A DNA stretch of 64,000 nucleotides from Curtobacterium flaccumfaciens pv. betae (GCF_026241855.1 NZ_JAPJDC010000001.1:1426001-1490000); one strand, 5' to 3'. Numbered from the stretch's first letter, positions 16,567 to 26,633 are shown. The notes: generated by a model not told the origin, from the sequence alone. Made by a program: numbers and translations.

Positions 16567-17127
16567 ATGAGTGGGAACGACACCCCTGGCACCGAGTCTG
16601 ATGTGACCCGGTACGACCTCGGGCTGCTCTTCACCGATGGTCTGCCCGAGCACGACGAGCAGAACGGCTACCGCGGCACCGTCGCCGCACGGGCAGCCGG
16701 CATCTCGTACCGACAGCTCGACTACTGGGCCCGCACCGAACTCGTGCAGCCGACGATCCGCGGGGCCGCCGGCTCCGGGTCGCAGCGCCTGTACGGGTTC
16801 CGCGACATCCTCGTGCTCAAGCTCGTGAAGCGCCTCCTCGACACCGGCATCTCGCTGCAGCAGATCCGCACCGCGGTCAACCAGCTCCGTGAGTCCGGCG
16901 TCTCCGACCTGGCGCAGACCACGCTGATGTCCGACGGCGCCTCGGTGTACCTGTGCACCTCCGACGACGAGGTCATCGACCTCGTGTCCCGCGGCCAGGG
17001 TGTCTTCGGCATCGCGGTCGGCAAAGTCCTGCGCGAGGTCGAGAGCTCCCTGGTCGAGCTCGACGCCACCGCCGCGGCCGACCCCTCGGACGAGCTCGCC
17101 GCTCGTCGCGCTTCCCGCGCTTCCTGA
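16567..17127 (+). CDS. MerR-family regulator, Rv1830 (ResR/McdR)-like
   Basis: A 186-residue MerR-type protein. RAAGISYRQLDYWARTELVQ and SGSQRLYGFRDILVLKLVKR form the winged helix and wing (residues about 40-90), followed by LLDTGISLQQIRTAVNQLRE. The C-terminal part (VYLCTSDDEVIDLVSRGQGV) is the small domain shared with Rv1830, a growth regulator in mycobacteria. In Mycobacterium a bifunctional nuclease gene (Rv1829) lies between the two MerR genes; here only 184 bases lie there. The ATG at 16567 follows the candidate operator. A repeat array begins directly after the stop. Confidence 0.88.
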   Translation: MSGNDTPGTESDVTRYDLGLLFTDGLPEHDEQNGYRGTVAARAAGISYRQLDYWARTELVQPTIRGAAGSGSQRLYGFRDILVLKLVKRLLDTGISLQQIRTAVNQLRESGVSDLAQTTLMSDGASVYLCTSDDEVIDLVSRGQGVFGIAVGKVLREVESSLVELDATAAADPSDELAARRASRAS

Positions 17128-17135
17128 CCGTTCGC

Positions 17136-17186
17136 GTTCGGGCCCGGGTTCGGGCCCGGGTTCGGGCCCGGGTTCGGGTTCGGGTC
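17136..17186. repeat. Tandem 12-base simple repeat
   Basis: About three and a half units of GTTCGGGCCCGG follow the stop codon of the MerR-type gene and degrade into GTTCGG hexamers. GGGCCC centres make each unit self-complementary. It likely arises by slippage. Confidence 0.85.
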
Positions 17187-17212
17187 CAACGGTCGCGAAT
17201 CGCCGTGTGCGC

Positions 17213-17860
17213 GTCGCCGAGTGGTCACGAACCGTCGCTTGCGGCGCTCCCAACTGACAGTTGTTGACCGCTCGGGGGACAAGAGCGGTGTGTTGTGACC
17301 GCGCGGCGAGCCGGGGCCGGGCGTGTCTGCCGGAGCCGGGATGGGCCTCCCGGCGGTCTGCGCGTGGTCGCGCACCGTCGTGTGTGCCTCGCCGAGTGGT
17401 CACGAACTGTCGGCTGCGACGCTGCCGGGCGACAGTTGGTGACCGCTCGGCGGACGTAAGCGGTGTGTTGTGACCGCGCGGCGAGCCGAGGCCGGGCGTG
17501 TCTGCCGGAGCCGGGGTGGGCCTCCCGGAGTCTCCACGTTGTCACGAGCCGTCGTGTGTGCCGCGCCGAGTGGTCGCGAACCGTCGTGTGTGCCTCGCCG
17601 AGTGGTCACGAACTGTCGGCTGCGACGCTGCCGGGCGACAGTTGTTGACCGCTCGGCGGACGTGAGCGGTGTGTTGTGACCGCGCGGCGGGCCGGGGCCG
17701 GGCGTGTCTGCCGGAGTCGGGGCGGGCCTCCCGGCAGTCCGCGCGTGGTCACGAACCGTCGTGTGCGTGTCGTCGAGTGGTCACGAACCGTCGGCTGCGA
17801 CGCTGTCGGCCGACAGGTGGTGACCGTTCGGCGGACGTGAGCGGCATGTCCCGCGACCGC
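17213..17860. repeat. Array A: 175-base palindrome-bearing repeat, about 3.5 copies
   Basis: The non-coding stretch 17128-17889 holds units starting at GAGTGGTCACGAAC at 17219, 17394, 17600 and 17775. Spacings are 175, 206 and 175 bases; the longer one contains an extra 31-base copy of the GCCGAGTGGTCGCGAACCGT segment near 17568. Each unit opens with an imperfect hairpin, CGAGTGGTCACGAACTGTCG pairing with CGACAGTTGGTGACCGCTCG, and then a second block GTGTGTTGTGACCGCGCGGC. The last unit is cut off near 17860 and ends in CGCGAC hexamers just past the parA stop. No convincing gene is seen in it. Confidence 0.85.
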
Positions 17861-17889
17861 GACCGCGACCGCAACCGCAGAGCACCGAC

Positions 17890-18723
17890 CTACGCGGCGC
17901 CACCCTCGGCGTACGGACCGATCTTGCCGGTGCGCATGATGCGCTCGAGCAGCTGGTCGAAGTTCTTCGCCATCTCCTGCGCGGACTCGCCGGGCCAGAC
18001 GTGCAGCGGCTTCGCGGCACCCTGCGCCTGCTGCAGCGACGTGCGCTCCGGCAGCTGCGGGGAGAGTACGAGCGGGCCGAACATGTCCCGGAGCTCCTTG
18101 ATGCGGAACTGGTGCTCGAGCGACTGCACCCGGGCACGGTTCACGATGATGCCGAGCGGCTGCAGGCGCGGGGAGAGTCCGCGGCGGATCTCCTCGATGG
18201 CGCGCAGCGCACGGTCGGCGGCGGCGACGGAGAACAGGCCGGGCTCGGTGACGACGGTGACGCGGTCGGACGCGGCCCACGCGGTACGCGTGAGGGCGTT
18301 CAGTGACGGCGCGCAGTCGATGAGGACGAGTTCGTAGTCCTGCTCGACGTTGGCCAGGGCCTCTTCGAGCTTCCAGATGTCGCGGATCGACGGGTGCGGC
18401 CCGTCGAAGTTGATGGCCGAGGGCGATCCGACCATGACGTCGATCTTGCCCTGCGACCCCTTCGTCCAGCCCGAGGGGGCGATCGCCTGACGGACGATCT
18501 TCTCCTTCGGGTTCTCGAGGACGTCGGCGACGTTGAGGTGGCCGGCGAGGTTGATGTCGAGGCCCGTGGAGACGTCGGACTGCGGGTCCAGATCCACCAC
18601 CAGCGTGCGCAGTCCCTTGGCGAACGCGGCCGAGGTCAGGCCGAGCGTCACCGTCGTCTTGCCGACACCACCCTTGAGGGAGCTCACGCTGAGTACATGC
18701 ACGTTGAGCAACGTTACCGCCAC
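17890..18723 (-). CDS. ParA-family ATPase (Rv3213c-like)
   Basis: A 277-residue ParA/Soj-type ATPase. The deviant Walker A motif KGGVGKTT is at residues 17-24, DLDPQSDVSTGLD follows as switch I, and VLIDCAPSLNALTRTA as Walker B. The C-terminal helices include EIRRGLSPRLQPLGIIVNR. It is orphan: no parB or parS-like site is adjacent, so it is more likely a positioning or regulatory ATPase than the chromosome-segregation ParA. An internal GTG (VHVLSV) could be the true start. It is divergent from pyc with a gap of only 39 bases. Confidence 0.88.
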   Translation of the reverse strand: MAVTLLNVHVLSVSSLKGGVGKTTVTLGLTSAAFAKGLRTLVVDLDPQSDVSTGLDINLAGHLNVADVLENPKEKIVRQAIAPSGWTKGSQGKIDVMVGSPSAINFDGPHPSIRDIWKLEEALANVEQDYELVLIDCAPSLNALTRTAWAASDRVTVVTEPGLFSVAAADRALRAIEEIRRGLSPRLQPLGIIVNRARVQSLEHQFRIKELRDMFGPLVLSPQLPERTSLQQAQGAAKPLHVWPGESAQEMAKNFDQLLERIMRTGKIGPYAEGGAA

Positions 18724-18762
18724 TAGGGTTGTCTCACCTCAACCCGGGCTGAAAGGGACGTC

Positions 18763-21700
18763 GTGTTCACGAAGATCCTCGTTGCGAACCGTGGCGAGAT
18801 CGCCATCCGCGCGTTCCGTGCCGCCTACGAGTTGGGGGCCCGTACGGTGGCCGTCTACCCGTACGAAGACCGGAACTCCCTGCACCGCCTCAAGGCCGAC
18901 GAGGCCTACCTGATCGGGGAGCGGGGCCACCCCGTCCGGGCGTACCTGGACGTCTCCGAGATCATCCGCGTCGCCCGCGAGTCGGGGGCCGACGCGATCT
19001 ACCCGGGGTACGGGTTCCTGTCCGAGAACCCCGAGCTCGCCGCGGCAGCAGCCGCGAACGGCATCACCTTCATCGGTCCGGGCGAGCACGTGCTCGAGAT
19101 GGCCGGCAACAAGGTCACCGCGAAGGAGCACGCGATCGCGGCGGGGGTCCCGGTCCTCGCGAGCACCCCGGCGAGCCGCGACATCGACGAACTGATCGCC
19201 GGCGCCGACGCGATCGGGTTCCCGGTCTTCGCCAAGGCCGTCGCCGGTGGTGGTGGCCGTGGCATGCGCCGGGTGGAGACGAAGCCCGAGTTGCGCGACG
19301 CCCTCGAAGCAGCGATGCGCGAGGCCGACAGTGCCTTCGGCGACCCGACGATGTTCCTCGAGCAGGCCGTCATCCGTCCGCGCCACATCGAGGTGCAGAT
19401 CCTCGCCGACGCGACCGGCACCGATGCGGGCACGATCCACCTGTTCGAGCGGGACTGCTCGGTGCAGCGGCGCAACCAGAAGGTCGTCGAGATCGCGCCG
19501 GCGCCGAACCTCGACCCCGCGATCGCGCAGGCGCTGCACCGCGACGCCGTGGCCTTCGCCCGGTCGATCGGGTACGTCAACGCCGGCACCGTGGAGTTCC
19601 TGCTCGACACCGAGGGCGAGCGCGAGGGGCAGCACGTCTTCATCGAGATGAACCCGCGCATCCAGGTCGAGCACACGGTCACCGAAGAGGTCACCGACGT
19701 CGACCTGGTGCAGTCGCAGATGCGCATCGCGGCGGGGGAGACCCTTGCCGACCTCGGCCTGTCCCAGGACACCGTCGCCGTGCACGGTGCCGCGCTGCAG
19801 ACCCGCATCACGACCGAGGACCCGACGCAGGGCTTCCGTCCGGACACCGGCCGGATCAGCACCTACCGCAGCCCCGGCGGTGCCGGCGTCCGGCTCGACG
19901 GCGGCACGGTCGCCACCGGCGCACAGATCAGCCCGCACTTCGACTCGATGCTCGCGAAGATGACGTGCCGCGGCCGGGACTTCCCGGCGGCGGTGTCCCG
20001 GGCCAAGCGCGCCCTCGCCGAGTTCCGCATCCGCGGCGTCAGCACGAACATCCCGTTCCTGCAGGCCGTACTCGAGGACCCGGACTTCGCCCGCGGCGAC
20101 GTCTCGACGAAGTTCATCGAGGAACGCCCGCAGCTCTTCGGCGGCCACGTCTCGAAGGACCGCGGCACGAAGGTGCTCACCTGGCTCGCCGACGTCACGG
20201 TGAACAAGCCGAACGGTGAGCGGTCGCCGCTCGTCACCGACCCGGCCGACAAGCTCCCGGCCACCGACCTGACGTCCCCGGTGCCCGAGGGGCAGCGCGA
20301 CCGCCTGCTGGCGATGGGTCCGGCCGAGTGGTCGAAGGCACTGCGCGCCCAGACGGCCCTCGCCGTGACCGAGACGACGATGCGGGACGCCCACCAGTCG
20401 CTCCTCGCCACCCGGGTCCGCACGAAGGACCTCGTCGCCGTCGCACCGCACGTGGCGCGGCTCACCCCGCAGCTGCTCAGCGTCGAGGCCTGGGGTGGTG
20501 CCACGTACGACGTCGCACTCCGGTTCCTCGGTGAAGACCCCTGGGAGCGCCTGTCCTCGCTGCGCGAAGCGATGCCGAACATCCCGATCCAGATGCTGCT
20601 GCGCGGCCGCAACACCGTCGGGTACACGCCCTACCCGACCGAGGTGACCGACGCCTTCGTCGACGAGGCGGCTCGGTCCGGCGTCGACGTCTTCCGCGTG
20701 TTCGACGCGCTGAACGACGTCAGCCAGCTGCGTCCAGCCCTGGAGGCCGTGCTCGCGACCGGCACGGCCGTCGCCGAGGCGGCGCTCTGCTACACCGCCG
20801 ACCTCCTCGACCCCGCCGAGGACCTCTACACGCTCGACTACTACCTCCGCCTCGCGGAGCAGATGGTCGAGGCCGGCGCGCACGTCATCGGCATCAAGGA
20901 CATGGCGGGGCTCCTCCGTGCCGGTGCCGCCGAGAAGCTCGTCACCGCCCTGCGTGAGCGCTTCGACCAGCCCGTGCACGTGCACACCCACGACACCGCC
21001 GGCGGCCAGCTCGCGACCCTGCTCGCCGCCTCGCGCGCCGGGGCCGACGCCGTCGACGTGGCCGCAGCACCCATGGCCGGCACGACCAGCCAGCCGAGCA
21101 TGTCCGCCCTGGTCGCCGCACTGGCCCACACCGAGCGCGACACCGGTCTGTCCCTCGACGCCGTCGGTGACCTCGAGCCGTACTGGGAGTCGGTCCGTCG
21201 CGTGTACGCCCCGTTCGAGTCCGGGCTCGCCGGTCCGACCGGGCGTGTCTACAAGCACGAGATCCCCGGCGGTCAGCTGTCGAACCTCCGGCAGCAGGCG
21301 ATCGCCCTCGGGCTCGGCGACCGGTTCGAGCAGGTCGAGGACTGGTACGCCGAGGCGAACCGGATCCTCGGGCGCCCGACCAAGGTCACGCCGTCGTCGA
21401 AGGTCGTCGGCGACCTCGCCCTGCAGCTCGCCGCGGTCGGTGCCGACCCGGTCGACTTCGAGCAGAACCCCGACAAGTACGACATCCCGGACTCCGTGGT
21501 CGGGTTCATGGCCGGCGAGCTGGGCGACCTGCCCGGCGGCTGGCCCGAGCCGTTCCGCTCCAAGGTCCTGGCCGGTCGCGAGGTCCGACTCGAGATCACC
21601 CCCGTGCCCGCGGACGAGCGTGCGCACCTCGAGACCCCCGGACCCGCGCGCCAGCAGGCCCTCAACCGCCTGCTCTTCCCGCAGCCGACGCAGCAGTTCC

Positions 21701-22173
21701 AGCGCGTGCGGGAGCAGTACGGCGACCTGTCCGTCGTGCCGACCGTCGACTACCTGTACGGGTTGCGCCCCGGACAGGAGCACAGCGTCCCGCTCGGCAA
21801 GGGCGTCGACCTGTTCGTCGGGCTCGAGGCGATCGGCGAGGTGGACGCCAAGGGCATCCGCACGGTCATGGCGACGATGAACGGGCAGCTCCGCCCGGTC
21901 GCCGTCCGCGACCGTTCGGTCGAGGTCGAGACGAAGGCGGCCGAGAAGGCCGACGCGTCCGACCCCAAGCACGTGGCCGCGCCGTTCTCCGGCGTGGTGA
22001 CGCTCAAGGTCGCCGTCGGTGACGTCGTCGAGGCCGGTACGCCGGTGGCGAGCATCGAGGCGATGAAGATGGAAGCGGCCATCACGGCGCCCGTGTCGGG
22101 CACCGTCGGCCGACTCGCGATCCCGGTGACCCAGCAGGTGGACGCCGGCGACCTCCTGGTGGTGCTGCAGTAA
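18763..22173 (+). CDS. pyc: Pyruvate carboxylase
   Basis: A 1136-residue single-chain pyruvate carboxylase that replenishes oxaloacetate. The biotin carboxylase domain (about 1-450) begins [20 protein letters not shown] and has the glycine-rich [14 protein letters not shown] loop. The carboxyltransferase domain (about 530-1000) starts near [20 protein letters not shown] and contains [15 protein letters not shown]. The biotinyl Lys is in EAMKMEA at about residue 1102. Length and order match the family. GTG start at 18763 with AAAGGGA upstream. The next gene, def, starts one base after the stop. Confidence 0.97.
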   Translation: MFTKILVANRGEIAIRAFRAAYELGARTVAVYPYEDRNSLHRLKADEAYLIGERGHPVRAYLDVSEIIRVARESGADAIYPGYGFLSENPELAAAAAANGITFIGPGEHVLEMAGNKVTAKEHAIAAGVPVLASTPASRDIDELIAGADAIGFPVFAKAVAGGGGRGMRRVETKPELRDALEAAMREADSAFGDPTMFLEQAVIRPRHIEVQILADATGTDAGTIHLFERDCSVQRRNQKVVEIAPAPNLDPAIAQALHRDAVAFARSIGYVNAGTVEFLLDTEGEREGQHVFIEMNPRIQVEHTVTEEVTDVDLVQSQMRIAAGETLADLGLSQDTVAVHGAALQTRITTEDPTQGFRPDTGRISTYRSPGGAGVRLDGGTVATGAQISPHFDSMLAKMTCRGRDFPAAVSRAKRALAEFRIRGVSTNIPFLQAVLEDPDFARGDVSTKFIEERPQLFGGHVSKDRGTKVLTWLADVTVNKPNGERSPLVTDPADKLPATDLTSPVPEGQRDRLLAMGPAEWSKALRAQTALAVTETTMRDAHQSLLATRVRTKDLVAVAPHVARLTPQLLSVEAWGGATYDVALRFLGEDPWERLSSLREAMPNIPIQMLLRGRNTVGYTPYPTEVTDAFVDEAARSGVDVFRVFDALNDVSQLRPALEAVLATGTAVAEAALCYTADLLDPAEDLYTLDYYLRLAEQMVEAGAHVIGIKDMAGLLRAGAAEKLVTALRERFDQPVHVHTHDTAGGQLATLLAASRAGADAVDVAAAPMAGTTSQPSMSALVAALAHTERDTGLSLDAVGDLEPYWESVRRVYAPFESGLAGPTGRVYKHEIPGGQLSNLRQQAIALGLGDRFEQVEDWYAEANRILGRPTKVTPSSKVVGDLALQLAAVGADPVDFEQNPDKYDIPDSVVGFMAGELGDLPGGWPEPFRSKVLAGREVRLEITPVPADERAHLETPGPARQQALNRLLFPQPTQQFQRVREQYGDLSVVPTVDYLYGLRPGQEHSVPLGKGVDLFVGLEAIGEVDAKGIRTVMATMNGQLRPVAVRDRSVEVETKAAEKADASDPKHVAAPFSGVVTLKVAVGDVVEAGTPVASIEAMKMEAAITAPVSGTVGRLAIPVTQQVDAGDLLVVLQ

Positions 22174-22174
22174 A

Positions 22175-22678
22175 TTGACCGTTCGTCCCATCCGCCTGTT
22201 CGGCGACCCCGTCCTCCGCTCGCCGGCCGACCCGATCCGCCCCGAACTGCTCGGGAGCGCCGGGGTCCGTGACCTCGTGCAGGACCTCATCGACACCGTC
22301 AAGGAACCCGGACGTGCCGGAGTGGCCGCGCCCCAGATCGGCGTCGGACTCCGTGCGTTCTCGTACAACGTGGACGGCGAGGTCGGCTACGTCCTCAACC
22401 CCGAGATCGTCGAGGTGTCCGGGGAGCCTGAGCTCATGGAAGAAGGGTGCCTCTCCGTCCCGGGGCTCGGCTACCCGACGCGTCGCTCCCCGTACGCGAA
22501 GGTGCGGGGTGTCGACGTCGACGGCGACGAGGTCGTCCTCGAGGGCACGGGCCTGATGGCCGAGGCGCTCCAGCACGAGTGCGACCACCTTGACGGGACC
22601 GTCTACGTGATGACGCTCGACCCCGAGATCCGCCGTCAGGCGCTGCGCGACATCCGCGCGCAGGACTGGTTCCACTGA
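22175..22678 (+). CDS. def: Peptide deformylase
   Basis: A 167-residue metalloenzyme that removes the formyl group from nascent N termini. The three family motifs are present: [17 protein letters not shown] (metal-binding Cys) and QHECDHLDG (HExxH-type motif with the two His ligands and catalytic Glu). Length is normal. The TTG start at 22175 is one base from the pyc stop, which suggests translational coupling; an unusual pairing of a metabolic enzyme with a translation enzyme. Confidence 0.95.
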   Translation: MTVRPIRLFGDPVLRSPADPIRPELLGSAGVRDLVQDLIDTVKEPGRAGVAAPQIGVGLRAFSYNVDGEVGYVLNPEIVEVSGEPELMEEGCLSVPGLGYPTRRSPYAKVRGVDVDGDEVVLEGTGLMAEALQHECDHLDGTVYVMTLDPEIRRQALRDIRAQDWFH

Positions 22679-22820
22679 GTGCTCGCACAGGCCCGCGTTC
22701 GCCGGCTGTGAACAGTGGTGTGACACCCCCACGGGGGATTGTCGCTTTGTCCTGACGAGGGGGTACCGTGCTGCTGTCGGCCTCCCACCGACGACCATCC
22801 CATCCCCCCAGGACTCCCGC

Positions 22821-22952
22821 ATGACCAGTCAGAACGACGAGCTCAGCTCGCACCGCACCCGCACCAACCGTCGACCAGCCGAGACCACCGTCACGACCGG
22901 TTCGACCGCCGTCCTCGACGCCCCCGCGACGGAGCAGTCGCAGGAGGCCTGA
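22821..22952 (+). CDS. Possible 43-residue small protein
   Basis: An ATG at 22821 is preceded by AGGA at a good distance (22810-22813) and opens a 43-codon frame: MTSQNDELSSHRTRTNRRPA, then a Thr/Ala-rich end ETTVTTGSTAVLDAPATEQS. It is hydrophilic, with no membrane segment or cysteine. A strong 23-base-pair hairpin follows the stop by 31 bases, which fits a short independent transcript. No family is recognised; it may be a chance frame. Confidence 0.4.
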   Translation: MTSQNDELSSHRTRTNRRPAETTVTTGSTAVLDAPATEQSQEA

Positions 22953-22983
22953 GCCCCGCAGGCGCCCCGGCGCCCGCTGTACG

Positions 22984-23032
22984 GCCTGGAGGCCCGGATC
23001 ACGTCCGACGGACGTGATCCGGGCCTCCAGGC
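22984..23032. terminator. 23-base-pair perfect palindrome, probable terminator
   Basis: Arms 22984-23006 and 23010-23032 pair perfectly around a 3-base loop. The arm starts GCCTGGAGGCCCGGATCACG. It lies after def and the small frame at 22821. The same 22 bases (less the last) reappear inside murF at 42026-42047. No U tract follows. Confidence 0.7.
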
Positions 23033-23054
23033 TGTTGCGTGCACACCCGCGCGT

Positions 23055-23455
23055 ACCTGGCGGATTCGGGCGTACCTGGTCGAATGAACCGACCCGGTAC
23101 GCCCGAATCGGCCCGGTACGCCCGAATCGACCCGGTACGCCCGGGACGACCCGGTACGCCCGAATGGACCCGGCACGCCCGCTGCTCGTCGGTCACGGGT
23201 CGGCTCCGCGTGTACCTGGCGATTCGGGCGTAGCTGGTCGGAAGAAACGACCCGGTACGCCCGAAACGACCCGGTACGCCCGAAAGCTGCCAGCCGACCG
23301 CGCGGTAACCGCCTGGAGGCCCGGCGCCAGTCCGGCGGACCGGCACCGGGCCTCCAGGCGGTCGCGTCTCCGACTTGCGCCCACCTAGCGGAATCGGGCG
23401 TTCCTGGTCGGAAGAAACGACCCGGTACGCCCGAAACGACCCGGTGCGCCCGACG
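23055..23455. repeat. Region D: 19-base tandem repeats arranged as hairpins
   Basis: Three blocks fill the gap before fadD. Forward units CGACCCGGTACGCCCGAAT start at 23090, 23109, 23128, 23147 and a decayed one at 23166; then 23248 and 23267; then 23418 and 23437, always with a 19-base period. Each block begins with an inverted unit (GATTCGGGCGTACCTGGTCG at 23063-23082, variants at 23221-23240 and 23391-23410), so every block can fold with a loop of about 7 bases. Blocks two and three are near copies. No coding potential is accepted here. Confidence 0.85.
23309..23361. repeat. GGAGGCCCG palindrome between repeat blocks
   Basis: Arms 23309-23328 (CCGCCTGGAGGCCCGGCGCC) and 23342-23361 pair over 20 positions with one mismatch and a 13-base loop. 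It belongs to the same palindrome family as 22984-23032 and separates two blocks of the 19-base repeats. Confidence 0.75.
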
Positions 23456-23459
23456 GGCG

Positions 23460-25508
23460 CTACGCGCGGTTGCGCCGCCGACCCTCGATCACCGGGGTCG
23501 CCGTCGTCTGCACCTTCGACCCGGAGTAGATGTGGTCGATGTCGGCGGCGAAGTCCTTCAGGATGACCGACCGCTTGATCGTCAGCTTCGGCGTGAGGTG
23601 CCCGGAGGCCTCCGTCAGGTCCGTGTCGAGGATCGTGAACGACCGGACCGACTCGGCGCGGGAGACCCGGCCGTTGGCGGCGTCGATGGCCTCCTGGACG
23701 GCGGAGAGCACGCGCTCGTCGTACGCGGCCTCGTGCCCGCTCAGCGCCGGGGCGATCCCGCGGGACTCGCACCAGCCGGGCAGCATCTCGCGGTCGAGCG
23801 TCACGAGCGCGGCGACGAACGGCTTGCCCTCGCCGACGACCACGACCTGGCCGATGAGCGGGTGCTCGCGGATGCCGTCCTCGAGCGGTGCCGGGGCGAC
23901 GTTCTTGCCGCTCGCGGTGACGATGAGCTCCTTGGCGCGTCCGGTGACCGTGAGGACCCCGTCGGCGTCGAGCCGGCCGAGGTCACCGGTCCGGAACCAG
24001 CCGTCGGCGAAGGCGTGCTCGGTCGCCTCGTCGTTCCGCCAGTACCGGTCGAAGACGTCGACGCCGCGGATCAGGATCTCGCCGTCGTCGGCGATCCGGA
24101 CCTCGATGCCGGGCAGCGCGCGGCCGACGGTCCCGATGCGGAGTTCGAGGGCGCGGTTGACCGTGGCGGGTGCCGTGGTCTCGGTCAGGCCGTAGCCCTC
24201 GAGGATGAGCACCCCGATCGAGCGGAAGAAGTGCGAGAGCCGCGGGGAGAGGGGTGCCGACCCGCTGACGGCGTACCCGACCCGGCCGCCGAGGGCGTCG
24301 CGGAGCTTGGCGTACACGAGCCGGTCGAACAGCTTGAACTTCAGGCCGAGCAGGAACGGCACCCTGCCGGCTGCGAGGGCCTCGGAGTGGGCGACCGCGG
24401 TGTCGGCGGCCGCGCGGAAGATTCTGCCCTTGCCACCGAGGTCGGCCTTCTGCTCCGCTGAGTTGTAGATCTTCTCGAATACCCGGGGGACCGCGAGCAG
24501 GAACGTCGGCTTGAAGGTCGACACCGCGCGCATCAGGTCCTTGGTGTCCGGCTCGTGGCCGACGAGGACGCCGGCGGACACCGACATCGCGGCGATGAAC
24601 CGGGCGAAGACGTGGGCGAGCGGGATGAACAGCAGGGTCGAGGCGCCGTCGGCGACGACCTCGGGCATCGCCTCGCTCGCGCCCTCGACCGTGGCGGTGA
24701 AGTTGTCGTGCCGCAGGACGCAGCCCTTCGGTCGGCCGGTGCTGCCCGAGGTGTAGATGATCGTGGCGTCGTCGTGGCCGTGCACGTTCGCGGTCCGGGC
24801 GTCGAGTTTGTCGTCGGTGACGTCCTCGCCGAGCCGGGTCAGGTCGTCGAGGCCGCCGCCGTCGATCGTCCAGTGCTGGCCCAGGGAGGGCAGGTCGGGT
24901 GCGATGGAGGCGACGCGGCGCGCGTGCTCCTCCTGCTCGACGACGATCGCGACCGACTCGGAGTCGGACAGGATCCAGCGCACCTGGTCGGGAGAGCTCG
25001 TCTCGTACACGGGCACGGACACGAGGCCGGCTGTCCACAGGGCGAAGTCGACCAGGGTCCACTCGAGCCGCGTCCGCGACAGGATCGCGACGTGCGCGCC
25101 CGGTTCGAGCCCAGCGGCGACGAAGCCCTTGGCGATGCCGCGCACCCGGGCGAGCGTCTCCGCCGCGGTGAAGGTCGTCCAGGTGTCACCGTGGCGCTGG
25201 GCCAGGATCGGACGGTCGGGCGTCAGGCGGACACGGTCGCCGAGCAGCCGTGCCGCCGAGCCGTGGTCCGGGGCGACGGGACCGCCGTGGGCCGCGGACA
25301 CCGGGTGGTCCTGGGCCGGGGCGGTCGGTGCGGCCGGGGTGGCCGGTGCGGCCGGTGCGGCCGCGGTGGCCGGACCGGCGCCGGCACCGGCGCCGGCGCC
25401 GGGGGGTGTGGCGTGCCTGCCGGCCGACGGTGTGGTCCCGGTGGCGGCGCTGCCAGCGGTGGACGTGTCGGTGGAGGCGCTGCTGCGTGCAGGACGCTGA
25501 TCGTTCAC
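23460..25508 (-). CDS. Long-chain fatty acyl-CoA synthetase (FadD15-like)
   Basis: A 682-residue AMP-forming acyl-CoA ligase. Core motifs: TIIYTSGSTGRPKGC (P-loop-like A3), GYGLTETTAP (A5), WFRTGDLGRLD (A7) and ASGKNVAPAPLED (linker/A10 region). It activates fatty acids with ATP and CoA. Residues 1 to about 75 form a Ser/Thr then Pro/Ala/Gly-rich tail (GAGAGAGPATAAAPAAPATP) absent from most relatives. The GTG at 25508 has AAGGGAG six bases upstream. Divergent from glk. Position next to glk, plsC and aroG matches the fadD15 neighbourhood of Mycobacterium. Confidence 0.92.
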   Translation of the reverse strand: MNDQRPARSSASTDTSTAGSAATGTTPSAGRHATPPGAGAGAGAGPATAAAPAAPATPAAPTAPAQDHPVSAAHGGPVAPDHGSAARLLGDRVRLTPDRPILAQRHGDTWTTFTAAETLARVRGIAKGFVAAGLEPGAHVAILSRTRLEWTLVDFALWTAGLVSVPVYETSSPDQVRWILSDSESVAIVVEQEEHARRVASIAPDLPSLGQHWTIDGGGLDDLTRLGEDVTDDKLDARTANVHGHDDATIIYTSGSTGRPKGCVLRHDNFTATVEGASEAMPEVVADGASTLLFIPLAHVFARFIAAMSVSAGVLVGHEPDTKDLMRAVSTFKPTFLLAVPRVFEKIYNSAEQKADLGGKGRIFRAAADTAVAHSEALAAGRVPFLLGLKFKLFDRLVYAKLRDALGGRVGYAVSGSAPLSPRLSHFFRSIGVLILEGYGLTETTAPATVNRALELRIGTVGRALPGIEVRIADDGEILIRGVDVFDRYWRNDEATEHAFADGWFRTGDLGRLDADGVLTVTGRAKELIVTASGKNVAPAPLEDGIREHPLIGQVVVVGEGKPFVAALVTLDREMLPGWCESRGIAPALSGHEAAYDERVLSAVQEAIDAANGRVSRAESVRSFTILDTDLTEASGHLTPKLTIKRSVILKDFAADIDHIYSGSKVQTTATPVIEGRRRNRA

Positions 25509-25629
25509 GGTGACTCCCTTGTCTGCCGGTTCGACTCGAGTGCGCCTCAACACCGAGGCGACACCGCCAGCATAGGACGCGTCGCCGGGCGTTCCGTGAC
25601 TTCGCGGCGAACCGGTAGGCTCGTTGCTC

Positions 25630-26583
25630 GTGCACGCCATCGGAATCGACATCGGGGGCACCAAGATCGCGGGTGCGGTCGTGACGGAACTGGGCGAGAT
25701 CGTCGCCGAGGACCGCGTGGCCACCAACGCTGCGGACCCGAACGCCATGCTCGACGACGTCGTCTCGATGGTCGAGCGACTCAGCTCGCTCCACCAGGTC
25801 GGCGCCGTGGGGGTCGCCGCCCCCGGGTTCATCGACGCCTCGCAGTCGATCGTCTACTACACGCCGAACATCCGGTGGCGGAACGAACCGCTCCGGCAGA
25901 AGCTGCAGCAGCGCCTCGGCGACCTGCACATCACGGTGGACAACGACGCGAACGCCGCCGGCTGGGCCGAGTTCCGGTTCGGCGCCGGTCGGCTCGTGTC
26001 CGACATGACGATGCTCACCATCGGCACGGGCGTCGGCGGCGCCATCGTGACCGAGGACCGTCTGTTCCGCGGGGGCTTCGGCACCGGCGGCGAGATCGGC
26101 CACCTGCGCATCGTCCCGAACGGGCTGCCCTGCGGCTGCGGTGCCCGCGGCTGCATCGAGCAGTACGGCTCGGGTCGTGCCCTGCAGCGCATGGCGAACG
26201 ACGTCGCCGACGCCGGTGGCATCGGTTCGGCGCTGGCCGACGCCCGCGCCGACAACGGCGGCCAGCTCGACGGCAAGATCGTCGGCGACCTGATCCTGGC
26301 CGACGACCCGGGTGCCCTCGCGGCCCTCCGTCGGCTCGGTCGACACCTCGGCGAGGCGTGCGCGTCGCTGTCCGCGGTGCTCGACCCGCAGCTCTTCGTG
26401 TTCGGCGGCGGCGTCGCCAGCGCGGGGGACCGGCTGCTCGACCCGATCAAGCAGGCGTACCTCAACAACCTGCCGGCCCGCGGGTACCACCCGGAGCCGG
26501 ACTTCGTGATCGCCGAACTCGTCAACGACGCCGGCGTCGTCGGTGCCGCCGACCTCGCCCGTATCCACGCCCGCACGGCGTAG
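25630..26583 (+). CDS. glk: ROK-family glucokinase
   Basis: A 317-residue sugar kinase. The N terminus IGIDIGGTKIAGAVV is the phosphate-binding loop; DNDANAAGWAEFRFGAG holds the catalytic Asp; GEIGHLRIVPNGLPCGCGAR plus GCIEQYGSG includes the zinc-binding CxCGxxGCxE of ROK proteins. This set is typical of actinobacterial glucokinases that use ATP or polyphosphate. A TTG two codons upstream (25624) is also possible; the GTG at 25630 was preferred. It is followed by plsC on the same strand after 50 bases. Confidence 0.9.
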   Translation: MHAIGIDIGGTKIAGAVVTELGEIVAEDRVATNAADPNAMLDDVVSMVERLSSLHQVGAVGVAAPGFIDASQSIVYYTPNIRWRNEPLRQKLQQRLGDLHITVDNDANAAGWAEFRFGAGRLVSDMTMLTIGTGVGGAIVTEDRLFRGGFGTGGEIGHLRIVPNGLPCGCGARGCIEQYGSGRALQRMANDVADAGGIGSALADARADNGGQLDGKIVGDLILADDPGALAALRRLGRHLGEACASLSAVLDPQLFVFGGGVASAGDRLLDPIKQAYLNNLPARGYHPEPDFVIAELVNDAGVVGAADLARIHARTA

Positions 26584-26633
26584 GGTCGGGCCACCCACCC
26601 GGGCCACCACCTTCTCACCACCTGGAGTCGTCG

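Noticed and set aside
17213..17860. Array A considered as CRISPR
   Set aside because: Units are long, similar across their full length and hairpin-bearing; there are no short constant repeats with unique spacers and no cas genes.
22739..23017. 92-codon frame overlapping the small frame at 22821
   Set aside because: It runs into the palindrome, has no ribosome site and gives a Pro/Arg/His-rich product; the 22821 frame is better placed.
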